A stretch of DNA of 64,000 nucleotides from Gigantopelta aegis (taxonomy: Eukaryota > Mollusca > Gastropoda > Neomphalida > Peltospiridae). The notes under the pieces are model-generated. The model was not told where the DNA came from. It did not search any database and was given only the letters and a program-made list of their open reading frames with translations. Of this stretch, positions 33,248 to 54,372 are shown piece after piece (position 1 is the first letter of the stretch; each line of letters opens with the position of its first letter). The stretch spans positions 47,976,625 to 48,040,624 of the forward strand of contig NC_054704.1 in assembly GCF_016097555.1 (NCBI RefSeq), read 5' to 3'. Both the position numbers and the translations under genes were made by a program.

Positions 33248-36200
33248 TGCTACCAGTTTTAAAAAGTCTTTGTTGACTGAAACAATAACTGACAGGATTA
33301 TTTTTCATCAATAAACTAAACAGCTAAAGCAAGTAAACTAAGTTTAGACTCTCTAATACTGATGTGTATTAATAGCAGACAGTCCACACTAAAATACGAT
33401 ATATTATTTTAGTACATATACAGATATAGATGCCTATACATGTATATAATATATATATATTATTATTATTAAAACATGTATGTATATGGCTTGTGACAAC
33501 CCCTCACACACACACAAAAAAGAAGAAGTTTAATTGGTTGCTGGAATGTCCAGAACAGTTTATAGGTCACAGGGGGGATGCATTTTGTTAGGTCAGGTTA
33601 ATGTATGAAAAGAAATATTCCCATTATAGAAGTTAACCAAAAATATACAGATATGGTACATAACATTAATGTTGGCACACAAAAACACTTGTGGTTTTGA
33701 ATGGAGTAACACTGGTACATTACAAATTCACAGTAAATTTTGTTTTAAATATTGTGCAATTATACTCTACATGAACCAAGACATCATTTTAGTTCATAAT
33801 GTTCTTATATTGTACTATAATGGTTACTAAACAGCAACAAAAAGACAACAAAAATACCGATTCCTCACAAAAATGTGTACAAACATGCTACCTTCCTCCC
33901 CCCACACACCTCCATTTAAAAACTGTTTTATTTTTTGTCTCCAAACTACTGACAGAAAAATATCATAGGACATTTATTGTGTCATAAAGTGTACCTTTAA
34001 AATTGTAATAAAAATGACATTTTTATTTAGACTGATGTTCTCTTTTTCTTAGGTTACTTTCCAATATATTCCTTTCAGTCTTAATAGCAACATAAGTTAC
34101 TGACCTAGCCTAACAATGACACTAAATAAAATACAAATTTTTGCTATAAAGTAACATTACTTTTTGTTTTGAGCTTTGAAAAATATCAGTAATCAAACTG
34201 TATCTCAACACTTTCCTTATATTATTTTTTCATTATGTTAGATTCATAAGTTTCAAAATGTATTTATTCATACATAATTTGTGCATAATATTTTCATTCC
34301 TGATACACTGTACCTCTGTATTGTAACTAGAGATCAAACTTTTTATATAATATTTGAAATGTATATTGCAGAAACATCTCGAAATATTATATGTACATAT
34401 CTAATCCTTAAAACTAGTTTTCAAATAACAGGGTATGTGTGCATGTATACACATAATATGTGCAAGCTAGCAAGTGTCCATTTGTAATTGCTTAAACACC
34501 GCAGAACAAAGTAATACAGTTACATGGAATTCTGTTGGTCATAGAATATTGACACTATCCAATAGTTACCCTGTTTCCGGTACAATGAACCATGTTTTCT
34601 GCAGTAGGATAATATTGGATATAAATTCAGGGACTAAGTATAACAAAATGGTAAAGGTGCATAATCATAGATGCAAGTGCCGTAATTTGCTATATTTACA
34701 TGTGTTTCTTACAAATAACTACACACTAACAGGGTTTCTGCAAGAGGGTAAAATGGGTATCGTGCCAAACCCAGATTTGTTTGCAGATTTTTTTTTTTAA
34801 AGTTAACCTTTTGACAAAATTAATTACTCTCATCATTAATGTATGATTTTTTTAACTAGCTTAACCCTAAACTTAACCCATTTTCTTTCTGGGGGAGGCC
34901 CTCCATACCCCCTCCCCTGTTGACTGTGGTTGCATTCAGTTTCCTAGCGCCATACCCAAAAATGTCTTTCTGGCAGAAACACTGACTAATCTATCCCACA
35001 TATAATCATTGTATTTATTTTAAGAATATTGAAATTATAGTAAACAGTGGCTTCCTCAAGAATTCTAGGTCAAAATAGAAAGTGAATAGGTACAAGGCTC
35101 GACCTTAGTGGTAGCCAGGGTGTTCTGGCTACTGATTTCTCACTTGGGCTACCAGATATCTAAACACGGTAGTCTGCCGGGCTACTAGATTACTACCAAA
35201 ATTAAAGTTATGGGGATATCAATTTTTACTGAGGGCTATCAAATTTCATAACCTGGTAGCCCGGCGGGCTACCACTGAAAAATGTTACGGTCAAGGCCTG
35301 AGGTACATGTATATCTGTGTTGCATATCTTTCAAAACAGCCAGTTCAAAACATTATGGGTGAAAAACAATAGTTTTGATTGTTCTTTTATGGGTATGTTG
35401 TTTAAGCGTACATGTATAATCTTCACATTTCAAACTAAATTGATTAATTTTGGCTGTTATGCAACTTTGATACAGTTCCATTAAGAAAAAAAAATTCTGG
35501 GTATTTTTGTTAAATGAACAAATCTAGTATTTTTTCACTACATTAATCACATTTAACTCTGCCACACAATTATCAAATATTTAAGAATAAAAACATTTAT
35601 TTAAAAATAAAAAAAAATAAAAATTTGTTTAAACATGTATACAAACACAACAGAAAAAAGAATGAACTGTAAACTTGAAATACACATTAAAAATGTGTCT
35701 AAAACTTACATGCAGTGAACTGTTAGACAATTATGCTACACGCCATCACACTGAATGGAGTAGACTTTTTCAAACTAAATTTTCTCAACAATATGTTTTG
35801 TTTAATTTATGCACAACCACAATTGCTGCACATTTAACAGTCTCCAAAAAATTGGTGAGCTATGTAGGAGTTTACTGTTATTGAATAAAGTGAATATTTT
35901 TTGAAAATGGAATTTTGTTTCTTAACTAAAAAACCCTGTCACTATCAAAACATTTTACAACACTTTATGAACATTTTCTCATAATTATTTTTAACAATTT
36001 AATTTTTTTAAATGTTTAATAAAAGATACATAACTGCAATAAGATACTGAAAATATTAATAGTTTATGATATGTTTTGAATGTGGTATTACTATAATTGT
36101 CAAACAGTATATTTTACCACATTAAGACAAGACATGACATATTTTTTTACAATGACAAACACGATACATGAATAACAAGGATGTTTCCATCTCAAACATG

Positions 36201-36410
36201 GTCATCATGAGATCCAATAATAAATACAAATACTGTAAGAAGCAATAAATTGTGAATATATAACAATATGAAATAACAAAGAAAGAAGGGGTACATTGTA
36301 AGAAATGTAATTATTTAATATCATAAAGACAACAGTTAAACGATAGCAGTTGCAGGATTCGTACCATATCAGCAGCCAAACTTGAATCACCAGGTACAGA
36401 TTGATTAATT
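33248..36410. other. No gene seen
   Basis: AT-rich sequence with several short frames that lack splice context or protein-like composition. Apart from the inverted repeat at 35093-35310, nothing was recognised. It may lie downstream of, or within, the last ARMH1 intron. Confidence 0.5.
35093..35310. mobile_element. GC-richer inverted-repeat element
   Basis: Left GCTCGACCTTAGTGGTAGCC and right GGCTACCACTG...ACGGTCAAGGCCTGAG form inverted ends, with GGTAGTCTGCCGGGCTAC and GGTAGCCCGGCGGGCTACC inside. Probably a non-autonomous DNA element. Confidence 0.6.
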
Positions 36411-39400
36411 TATTACAGTTTGTTTCCATGTTTATAAATCTAGGTAGGGCTCAAACATGTCATCCTTAGAATACACAGCCCAGCTATATAAGCTATTCCT
36501 AGACAGAGGTTAATGGTGGTGAGAAAAACATTGTGTACCAGCCTGACACCTCACCAGTGTTTGTTTGTTTCCATGTTTATAAATCTAGGTAGGGCTCAAA
36601 CATGTCATCCTTAGAATACACAGCCCAGCTATATGAGCTATCTGTCCTAGACAGAGGTTAATGGTGGTAAGAAAAACATTGTGTACCAGCCTTACACTTC
36701 ACCAGTGGTTGTTTGTTTCCATGTTTATAAATCTAGGTAGGGCTCAAACATGTCATCCTTAGAATACACAGCCCAGCTATATGAGCTATCTGTCCTAGAC
36801 AGAGGTTAATGGTGGTGAGAAAAACATTGTGTACCAGCCTTACATTTCACCAGTGGTTGTTTGTTTCCATGTTTATAAATCTAGGTAGGGCTCAAACATG
36901 TCATCCTTAGAATACACAGCCCAGCTATATGAGCTATCTGTCCTAGACAGAGGTTAATGGTGGTGAGAAAAACATTGTGTACCAGCCTTACATCTCACCA
37001 GTGTTTGTTTGTTTCCATGTTTATAAATCTAGGTAGGGCTCAAAGTTGTCATCCTTAGAATACACAGCCCAACTATATGAGCTATCTGTCCTAGACAGAG
37101 GTTAATGGTGGTGAGAAAAACATTGTGTACCAGCCTGACACCTCACCAGTGTTTGTTTGTTTCCATGTTTATAAATCTAGGTAGGGCTCAAACATGTCAT
37201 CCTTAGAATACACAGCCCAGCTATATGAGCTATCTGTCCTAGACAGAGGTTAATGGTGGTGAGAAAAACATTGTGTACCAGCCTTACACCTCACCAGTGG
37301 TTGTTTGTTTCCATATTTATAAATCTAGGTAGGGCTCAAACATGTCATCCTTAGAATACACAGCCCAGCTATATGAGCCATCTGTCCTAGACAGAGGTTA
37401 ATGGTGGTGAGAAAAACATTGTGTACCAGCCTTAAACCTCACCAGTGGTTGTTTGTTTCCATGTTTATAAATCTAGGTAGGGCTCAAACATGTCATCCTT
37501 AGAATACACAGCCCAGCTATATGAGCTATCTGTCCTAGACAGAGGTTAATGGTGGTGAGAAAAACATTGTGTACCAGCCTTACACCTCACCAGTGGTTGT
37601 TTGTTTCCATATTTATAAATCTAGGTAGGGCTCAAACATGTCATCCTTAGAATACACAGCCCAGCTATATGAGCTATCTGTCCTAGACAGAGGTTAATGG
37701 TGGTGAGAAAAACATTGTGTACCAGCCTTACACCTCACCAGTGGTTGTTTGTTTCCATATTTATAAATCTAGGTAGGGCTCAAACATGTCATCCTTAGAA
37801 TACACAGCCCAGCTATATGAGCTATCTGTCCTAGACAGAGGTTAATGGTGGTGAGAAAAACATTGTGTACCAGCCTTACACCTCACCAGTGGTTGTTTGT
37901 TTCCATATTTATAAATCTAGGTAGGGCTCAAACATGTCATCCTTAGAATACACAGCCCAGCTATATGAGCTATCTGTCCTAGACAGAGGTTAATGGTGGT
38001 GAGAAAAACATTGTGTACCAGCCTTACACCTCACCAGTGGTTGTTTGTTTCCATGTTTATAAATCAAGGTAGGGCTCAAACATGTCATCCTTAGAATACA
38101 CAGCCCAGCTATATGAGCTATCTGACCTAGACAGAGGTTAATGGTGGTGAGAAAAACATTGTGTACCAGCCTGACACCTCACCAGTGGTTGTTTGTTTCC
38201 ATGTTTATAAATCTAGGTAGGGTCAAACATGTCATCCTTAGAATACACAGCCCAGCTATATGAGCTATCTGTCCTAGACAGAGGTTAATGGTGGTGAGAA
38301 AAACATTGTGTACCAGCCTGACACCTCACCAGTGGTTGTTTGTTTCCATGTTTATAAATCTAGGTAGGGCTCAAACATGTCATCCTTAGAATACACAGCC
38401 CAGCTATATGAGCTATCTGTCCTAGACAGAGGTTAATGGTGGTGAGAAAAACATTGTGTACCAGCCTTACACCTCACCAGTGGTTGTTTGTTTCCATATT
38501 TATAAATCTAGGTAGGGCTCAAACATGTCATCCTTAGAATACACAGCCCAGCTATATGAGCTATCTGTCCTAGACAGAGGTTAATGGTGGTGAGAAAAAC
38601 ATTGTGTACCAGCCTTACACCTCACCAGTGGTTGTTTGTTTCCATATTTATAAATCTAGGTAGGGCTCAAACATGTCATCCTTAGAATACACAGCCCAGC
38701 TATATGAGCTATCTGTCCTAGACAGAGGTTAATGGTGGTGAGAAAAACATTGTGTACCAGCCTTACACCTCACCAGTGGTTGTTTGTTTCCATATTTATA
38801 AATCTAGGTAGGGCTCAAACATGTCATCCTTAGAATACACAGCCCAGCTATATGAGCTATCTGTCCTAGACAGAGGTTAATGGTGGTGAGATAAACATTG
38901 TGTACCAGCCTTACACCTCACCAGTGGTTGTTTGTTTCCATGTTTATAAATCAAGGTAGGGCTCAAACATGTCATCCTTAGAATACACAGCCCAGCTATA
39001 TGAGCTATCTGTCCTAGACAGAGGTTAATGGTGGTGAGAAAAACATTGTGTACCAGCCTGACACCTCACCAGTGGTTGTTTGTTTCCATGTTTATAAATC
39101 TAGGTAGGGTCAAACATGTCATCCTTAGAATACACAGCCCAGCTATATGAGCTATCTGTCCTAGACAGAGGTTAATGGTGGTGAGAAAAACATTGTGTAC
39201 CAGCCTGACACCTCACCAGTGGTTGTTTGTTTCCATGTTTATAAATCTAGGTAGGGCTCAAACATGTCATCCTTAGAATACACAGCCCAGCTATATGAGC
39301 TATCTGTCCTAGACAGAGGTTAATGGTGGTGAGAAAAACATTGTGTACCAGCCTTACACCTCACCAGTGGTTGTTTGTTTCCATATTTATAAATCTAGGT

Positions 39401-39970
39401 AGGGCTCAAACATGTCATCCTTAGAATACACAGCCCAGCTATATGAGCTATCTGTCCTAGACAGAGGTTAATGGTGGTGAGAAAAACATTGTGTACCAGC
39501 CTTACACCTCACCAGTGGTTGTTTGTTTCCATATTTATAAATCTAGGTAGGGCTCAAACATGTCATCCTTAGAATACACAGCCCAGCTATATGAGCTATC
39601 TGTCCTAGACAGAGGTTAATGGTGGTGAGAAAAACATTGTGTACCAGCCTTACACCTCACCAGTGGTTGTTTGTTTCCATATTTATAAATCTAGGTAGGG
39701 CTCAAACATGTCATCCTTAGAATACACAGCCCAGCTATATGAGCTATCTGTCCTAGACAGAGGTTAATGGTGGTGAGATAAACATTGTGTACCAGCCTTA
39801 CACCTCACCAGTGGTTGTTTGTTTCCATGTTTATAAATCAAGGTAGGGCTCAAACATGTCATCCTTAGAATACACAGCCCAGCTATATGAGCTATCTGTC
39901 CTAGACAGAGGTTAATGGTGGTGAGAAAAACATTGTGTACCAGCCTGACACCTCACCAGTGGTTGTTTGT
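36411..39970. repeat. 148-bp satellite array, 24 copies, with a six-monomer higher-order repeat
   Basis: Monomers carry TTTGTTTCCATGTTTATAAA, GGTAGGGCTCAAACATGTCA, ACACAGCCCAGCTATATGAG and AGAGGTTAATGGTGGTGAGA, with the CCAT landmark recurring at 36571, 36719, 36867, 37015, 37163 and onward. From about 38051 diagnostic variants (AAATCAAGG, a one-base deletion giving AGGGTCAAAC, CCATATTT, GAGATAAAC) recur in the order A-B-C-D-E-F-A-B-C-D-E-F-A, an 887-bp period. All frames contain stops, so it is non-coding. The right edge passes straight into a SINE tail. Confidence 0.97.
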
Positions 39971-40388
39971 TTTGTTCAATAACCCCACCAGAACACACTG
40001 ATTAATTGATCATCCACTACTGGATGTCAACATTTAGAAATTATGACACATAGTCTTTACGCTCCGTATTCATAAATGTACTTAAGTCATAAAAGAATGA
40101 CATTTACCTACGTACTTTAAGTATGTTGATAAGTATCATACAATGACGTAAGTACATTTATGAATATGGAGCCTCAATAAACCCACTAAATTTTTTCATC
40201 AGCAGCAAGGGATCATTTATATGCACTTTTGCACAGACAGGACAGCACATACCATGGCCTTTGTTACACCAGTTGTGGAGCACCAGCTAGAGCAAAACTT
40301 TGTCCTATGGACCCACTGACGGGAATCGATCCTAGACCAATTATGCATCAGATTGACGAGCACTATACCACTGGGCTATGCCTCACTC
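39963..40388 (-). mobile_element. SINE at the satellite edge, interrupted by a MITE
   Basis: Minus-strand tail (TGTTTTGTTCAATAACCCCA), middle (CAGCAAGGGATCATTTATAT) and head I (ATAGCCCAGTGGTATAG, B box GGATCGATTCC). The MITE at 40061-40172 splits it. Confidence 0.85.
40061..40172. mobile_element. 112-bp palindromic MITE inside a SINE
   Basis: Ends GCTCCGTATTCATAAATGTA and TACATTTATGAATATGGAGC, with arms continuing as CTTAAGTCAT / ATGACGTAAG. No SINE copy elsewhere in the window has this insert. Confidence 0.9.
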
Positions 40389-40394
40389 ACCTCC

Positions 40395-40512
40395 TCACCA
40401 AGACATGAAGACTCACTCTTAGTTGAGATCCGTACTAGGATGATTTGAACCCATTACTTAATTACCAACCTTAAATCTGATGGCGTAACGACTATGCCAC
40501 CAAGGCTAACAA
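40395..40512 (-). mobile_element. Head II SINE fragment
   Basis: Minus-strand AGCCTTGGTGGCATAGTCGT with B-box-like GGTTCAAATCATCC; decayed copy next to the previous SINE. Confidence 0.6.
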
Positions 40513-42025
40513 CCAAATTGGACAATTACATGTTAATTTGTAATGCCAAAAACAAACTATTTTTGCTGATACCGGTACTAGTAGTACTAGTACATCTATT
40601 TATTACTACAAAAAAATGTTTCAAATTTAAAAAGAATGGCTGAAGTGAATATTTTGCAGCGTGAATCCTGCAACTGGTTACATTACCTGCTGATAGGACA
40701 GATGGTGTGGATCAACAGTTAACCCGAGTACCTGTAGAAGAGTTACATCTGACATGCAGTATTTACGGTATTTTACAAAACTAGGGACTGCAGGAACCCA
40801 CTACATTTACAATAAACAGGGTTTTTTTTGTGAGCTAAGATTTCTACAAGCTGGAAATATATACCTGCTCTAAATAAATATTAACTTACTACCGGGTACT
40901 GAAAGAAAACTATTAACTTACTATTAAAAGAAAAATATTAACTACATGTATTACCAAGTAAAAAAAGAAAACACTATTCAAATTGATAATTCAGCTAAAA
41001 GAGACTGTTCCAATTTTGCTGTCTTAATTAAGATGTTTCCGACTGATAGAGCCTTTTTCAACAATTAAAATTTAAATATTAAATACATTTTCTTGTTTAA
41101 AATGTCAGTTAACATATATTTAGTGTGTTTCTGATCATCGAAATTATTGTAGTAACTCAAATTTCATTTTATATTCTAATATATTTTTTCGTACATAGAA
41201 AATGATTGAAAGGTGAAATCCATCTTGGGCTACAACAATATTGGAACGACCAGACACATCTTGTATATGCAACAATGATGTTCTAAACAAGATACACTTA
41301 TTTAATATGTCATTTTAGTCATCAAAGGGCCATAATAATCAAAATGACAGCAAACTCTGGAATGTCTCTTTAATTGTTATATTCCTATATACATGTAGAC
41401 TAGTTGTATAGTGAATATTATACAGAATTTATTGTATGTTTTGAGCCAATTTACTTATTTTAGATATACCTGAATATATGATAGAATCACTGGTGGGGAA
41501 CACAAGTGATATATTTAATATAGGTCTTAAAAAAGAAAGAAATGAAAAACTACATGGTAATTCTGGTTATCATTTGTGTTACTGATGATTTGTTAATTTG
41601 TAACAGTATTCTAGTTACTGAATACGAAGAATATGTATCAAGTTATGCATCTATCAGTATGTCAGTCATTTTGGCTTGTTCACAGGAAGCAGGATGAACA
41701 TTGAAATACAAAGCAGAGAGGTGTATATTTATAGTTTATAAATAATAAGAAAAGAAAACCATCACCTTTGTCTGAAAAAATAAAATTTTAAAAAGTATAA
41801 TTCATTATGAAACTTTAAGATTTATTTTATTGCACAATTAGATATTATTTTCAAGTAAGACAAAATGTCAAACCAGGTTTTATCCAAATTTCTAAACCTA
41901 TGAAACATTTTACATTCTCAACCATAAAAATATTCCAATTTGGAAAATGGAATATTATAAGAAAAATACTTTAAAAGTAACCTTACAACTTATTGTGGTA
42001 ACTATAATGCAGTTATGAAGAAGGA
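40513..42025. other. No gene seen apart from one MITE
   Basis: AT-rich; includes the M2 copy at 40994-41373. No convincing final ARMH1 exon was found here. Confidence 0.5.
40994..41373. mobile_element. MITE family M2 copy, diverged
   Basis: Starts AAAAGAGACTGTTCCAATTT and ends CAGCAAACTCTGGAATGTCT followed by CTTTAA, with the internal GTGTTTCTGATCATCG segment. Same order of segments as 47392-47779. Confidence 0.75.
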
Positions 42026-42257
42026 AGTTATTTTTTTGTTTAACGACGCACTCAACACATTTTATTTACGGTTATATAGTGTCAGACTTATGGTTAAGGA
42101 CCACGCAGATATTGAGAGGAAACCCGCTGTCACCACTTCATGGGCTACTCTTTTCAATTAGCAGCAAGGTATCTTTTATATGCACCATCCTACAGACAGG
42201 ATAGTACATACCACAGCCTTTGTTACACCAGTTGTGGAGCACTGGCTGGAATGAGAA
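42026..42257 (-). mobile_element. SINE with tail B, head lost
   Basis: Minus-strand tail B (GTGTTGAGTGCGTCGTTAAA), the ATCTGCGTGGTCCTTAACCA segment and the middle; ends near the GTTCCAGCCAGTGCTCCAC block. Confidence 0.85.
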
Positions 42258-42821
42258 TTAGTTATGAATAACTTAAATTAGATCTAGTTACCAATAATGC
42301 ATATGATCCTAGACTAACAAAAAAAGATGTGTATTTTATAATCTTTATATAATTACTGATATGAATACTCAATTAGATTAGACAAAAATATTATTTTTGG
42401 GGGGGGTTTTCAGTTGAACATGTCATGTGTGTCCCTTTCCAGGCAATGCATTACTGATACATTCCAAAATGTTAGCGATGATTATCAGATTACATAAATA
42501 CTGTACAACAACGTACATATTTTAACAAACTAGACTGCCCATTTGTTTTGTGAAACTGTTTAACTAAAGCTGAATTTCGCAGTGATACTCTGAGCATCTG
42601 AAGCTATGAACTTTTTGTAAAAGAATATTGGAAGACTCCTGTACCTACACTCCCTCAGATCTGCATGCACTTCCTTTTCACGTTTGTAAATTACTGTACA
42701 TGACATAAAGTAATAAACATTTTACGTCTCTTACTAAAACTGACATAATTGGTAAAACACTGAAACAGAGCAATGAATAAAGTTAAATTGAATACCCTGC
42801 TAAACAATCTGTAAAACTTAC

Positions 42822-51291
<8,470 letters not shown>

Positions 51292-51854
51292 TGTTTAATA
51301 AATAAAAGTGTACCTAATCAAGCTAGGCACTGTGAAAATACGAAATGTTGTCGACTAACTCTGAGCAAACTTTAAGGAGGTCAATATTCAGTGAAAATGT
51401 ATTTTATAAATCTTTAAAGTTGTTGTTAGGCTGATAAAATGGAAAGAATCAACTTTCAAAACTAAATATAAATCTATCTGTGCTGTTGACAGTTTTGATA
51501 TTCTTCAGAATATTACGCATAGCGTAAAATGTTATCAGCATGATGGGTTCAAAAAAAGAAATGTTGACATAGTTGCTATACGGCCATTATTAATCAAGAA
51601 CTCTGTTACCTGGATTTTGATTGGTTGATCTAATAATAGCATCCAATGAAATATTATTTAAGTTCTTCATCCTTTATTTTTGTCGGAACATGTCGGCTAA
51701 TGTCGGATATTTTCAGCAATCAGCCGAAGAGTCCCGATTGTCTTTGGAATGAGTCACCCGGAACATCTCTGGGAAAGAAGACAGTATTTTTTTCTTAATC
51801 GTCATCGATAACCTTTGACTAGATTTAAAGTTTAAATAAGTTTTTATTCTTGTC
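51292..51854. promoter_or_regulatory. Shared divergent promoter of ARMH1 and TMEM53
   Basis: The 563 bp between the two start codons must hold both promoters. An inverted CCAAT box (ATTGG, 51620-51624) and a direct one (CCAAT, 51643-51647) lie about 20 bp apart, the opposed arrangement common in bidirectional NF-Y promoters. No TATA box is placed convincingly for either gene. No SINE or MITE lies in this interval, although both flanks are full of them. The promoter role is inferred from gene orientation and spacing. Confidence 0.6.
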
Positions 51855-54084
51855 ATGGATACTGTGGGTATTATTAAACATAAAATTACTTTCCCTAATG
51901 CAGATTCTGAAGATGACAATTTTACATTTCTCCCAGAAGACGACTTGAAGTTGAACTTGAAGAAACGACCGGTGGTGATTGTACTGGGATGGGCTGGTTG
52001 TACTGAGCGACACCTGTCAAAGTACAGTGCAATATACGAACAACGAAGGTAAATAAATAAATACAAAATACATCTGATTAATTAATTAAACAAAATAATA
52101 ATAATAATTAGGCCTATATTTATTATTATCATCATCAGTAGTCACAGTAGTGATAATAATAATAATAATAATGTAATAAAATTAAACTTAAAGGGACAAA
52201 CCCTATTTTAAAACACTTACTAGGCATATTTGTTACTATTGGAGCCGTTTTTGATAACTGAAATCATACTTTACTTAGATTTTATGGTTTAGATTATCAA
52301 TTTCCATACATTCTAAGTGTTTTTGGTCATCCTGGTGTTTTTAATAATATATATATAAAAAATGCATTTCTCATATTTTGAAAAACGCACGTGACGCTGA
52401 GAAGTAACAGTTATGGAGTCGAGTTTTAGTCTATTTTGAGGCCAAAAGAATGAAAGTTATAGATTTGCGTCCGAACAATTTTAAAAACACATGAGGCTTT
52501 TTTTCATTATTCATTATTCATTATTTTTATTGATCTATTATTTCCATAGTAGATTCAAGTCCAAATGAGGTCTTTGATATGTTTGAAGGTGGACGTGCGA
52601 GAGCCGAAGTTTTCCATTGGTCTATTCGATGTGCTGAAACAGAAGGACCAATCACATCGTTCCACAATTCTTGTAGACATTACCACTGTTGACAATACTA
52701 TTGACGATTTGAAACTTGAATTTGTGTGATGATCATTAAGTGCCTTTTTTGTGCAAATAATGAAAAAAAATTTAAATAATGAAAATTTTCAGCAGTACCT
52801 TTCACGGCATGCGGGCGGTGGACGCAAATCTATAACTTTCATTCTCATGGCCTTAGAGGGTATTTCACCATTTCAAAGTCACAGACTCATGTTTCACTCA
52901 ATTGTAACGTTATCCAAATGTGTTACAGGTTTGTAGATTAACTAAACTTAGTGTTAGTTTTCAAGGGTTGAAACTAGGGTCTGTCCCTTTAATAACAATA
53001 AATTAATTTATAAATAAACAAACTGTAGATTACAATACATTAAAATAATATAATAATATTCATATATATGTAGGCTATTCTTCAGCTTTTAAAAAGTGTA
53101 GAAATTTAATATTCTGGGATTACAGATACATTCAAATAAGCCTCACAGACATGTAAAACAGCCAAATTGAATTTCTCGAGATTATGATATATCAAATTTT
53201 GCACCCCAGTATTTAGATTCATCTTTAGCATTTTCATTTCTTAACAAACAGTAATTGATTTAGAGGATCAGAGAACAGAAAAAAATCCATAACAACTCAT
53301 TAATTAGCAGCAAGGCATTATTTATGTGTAGATGCTACATGCTGAAAAATTAAAAATAAAATAAAATTGTATCATATCTATTAATTTATATTTAAAAATT
53401 GTTTTTTTCAGATTCATCACAGTCCAGTACACAGCACCAACAGACATTCTGTTTTTCAGTGGGAATGCTGCCAAGCTGAAAATCATTGCCCAAAAACTCC
53501 TGGACATTTTATTTGAACATAACTTGGAAGATCACCCTCTATTTTTTCACATTATGAGCAATGGAGGTGGTTTTGTTTACAACAACCTCACAGCCTGGAT
53601 TCATTCATCAAGCAAGTACAGCAGACTTCAAGTATACGGATGTATCTATGATAGCTGCCCGGGTAAACGGCGGATCCTGAAAGCTGTGAAGGCATTCATG
53701 GCATCGCTTAGAGTGAACACTTTTCTCAGATACCTCTTTGGCTTTGGACTCCTCCTGATTATGACTGCAGCAAAAATTATCACCAGTCTATTCCCCTATT
53801 TCAGCAATATGAAGAAACCGTTTGTTCTGTATGAGGATCTAGTGCAGGACAATGCAAGGTGTCCACAGCTGCTTCTGTATTCCTCTAATGACGACGTGGT
53901 TCTTCAATGCGATATAGTAGAGTTCATCTCACAACGACTGAAGCTGGGCATAAAGGTGTGGAGCATGTGCTGGGAAGACTCCAAACATGTCGCCCATTTG
54001 CTGTCTCACCGTGAAGCCTACATCAACAAGTGCAATAGTTTTGTGAACTATTGTTTACAACAAACTCCTAGTCAATCTAGTTGA
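51855..54084 (+). CDS. TMEM53: TMEM53 (DUF829, alpha/beta-hydrolase fold), complete, 2 exons
   Basis: Exon 1 is 51855-52048 and exon 2 is 53412-54084 (TGA at 54082). The phase joins as AG plus A (Arg65), giving 288 residues against about 277 in human. An in-frame TAA lies 18 nt upstream and the ATG has G at -3 and +4. Family features: an early strand with LGWAGC (44-49), HLSKYSAIY (53-61), YTAP (71-74), and the SNGG nucleophile-elbow-like motif (114-117) after HIM. A hydrophobic membrane segment lies at about 170-192. YSSNDDVV (221-228) and KHVAHL (256-261) would supply the acid and histidine of a hydrolase triad (Ser114, Asp225/226, His257/260; inferred). In vertebrates TMEM53 is a nuclear-envelope protein linked to restraint of BMP-SMAD signalling; hydrolase activity has not been shown to my knowledge. 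The intron holds a nested pair of MITEs, and a third element begins 30 bp after the stop. No clear AATAAA was found close downstream. Confidence 0.93.
52188..52992. mobile_element. MITE family M1 copy with both ends, in the TMEM53 intron
   Basis: Starts TTAAAGGGACAAACCCTA and ends ACTAGGGTCTGTCCCTTTAA; the ends are inverted repeats and both carry TTAA. Without the nested element at 52440-52852 it would be about 390 bp. Confidence 0.88.
52440..52852. mobile_element. Inverted-repeat element nested inside M1
   Basis: Ends GAATGAAAGTTATAGATTTG followed by CGTCC, and GGACGCAAATC followed by TATAACTTTCATTC, with GGCC just outside on both sides. It interrupts the M1 segment that other copies show as uninterrupted between TCTATTTTAAGG and TATTTCACC. 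Confidence 0.82.
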
Positions 54085-54116
54085 TAATACTGTATATGTC
54101 TTTCTTTTTATATATA

Positions 54117-54372
54117 CAGTCGACCTTCGATAACTCAAACTTCGATCTTTCGTAAACGTCGATCTCTCGAAGTGAAACGGCGGTCCCGGCCGAACTGTTA
54201 TACAAACTAGTAATAACAGACTTCGAACACTCAAACTTCGAACATTCAAAAAACTCTATCTCTCAAAGTAATTTTGTGGTCCCACCATAAAAAAAATAAG
54301 GGATATTGCACTTCCAAAACTCGAAGTTTTGTGGAGTGACTGAGCCTTTTAACTGTACCGGTAATACTTTAA
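54117..54372. mobile_element. Possible pogo-like non-autonomous element in the TMEM53 3' region
   Basis: Starts CAGTCGACCTTCGATAACTC with repeated CTCAAACTTCGA motifs and ends AACTCGAAGTTTTG...TTTAACTGTACCGG. The repeated TCGA-AACTC pattern resembles termini I associate with pogo/Tigger-type elements; the family is uncertain. It begins 33 bp after the TMEM53 stop. Confidence 0.5.

Noticed and set aside
36411-39970. CRISPR-like array
   Set aside because: The 148-bp units are contiguous with no spacers, in a eukaryotic genome with no cas-like genes; it is a satellite.
42541-42660. Final ARMH1 exon starting at 42660
   Set aside because: The phase fits and it gives a short frame ending in a stop, but the acceptor has a purine-rich tract and the residues resemble nothing I recall of ARMH1.
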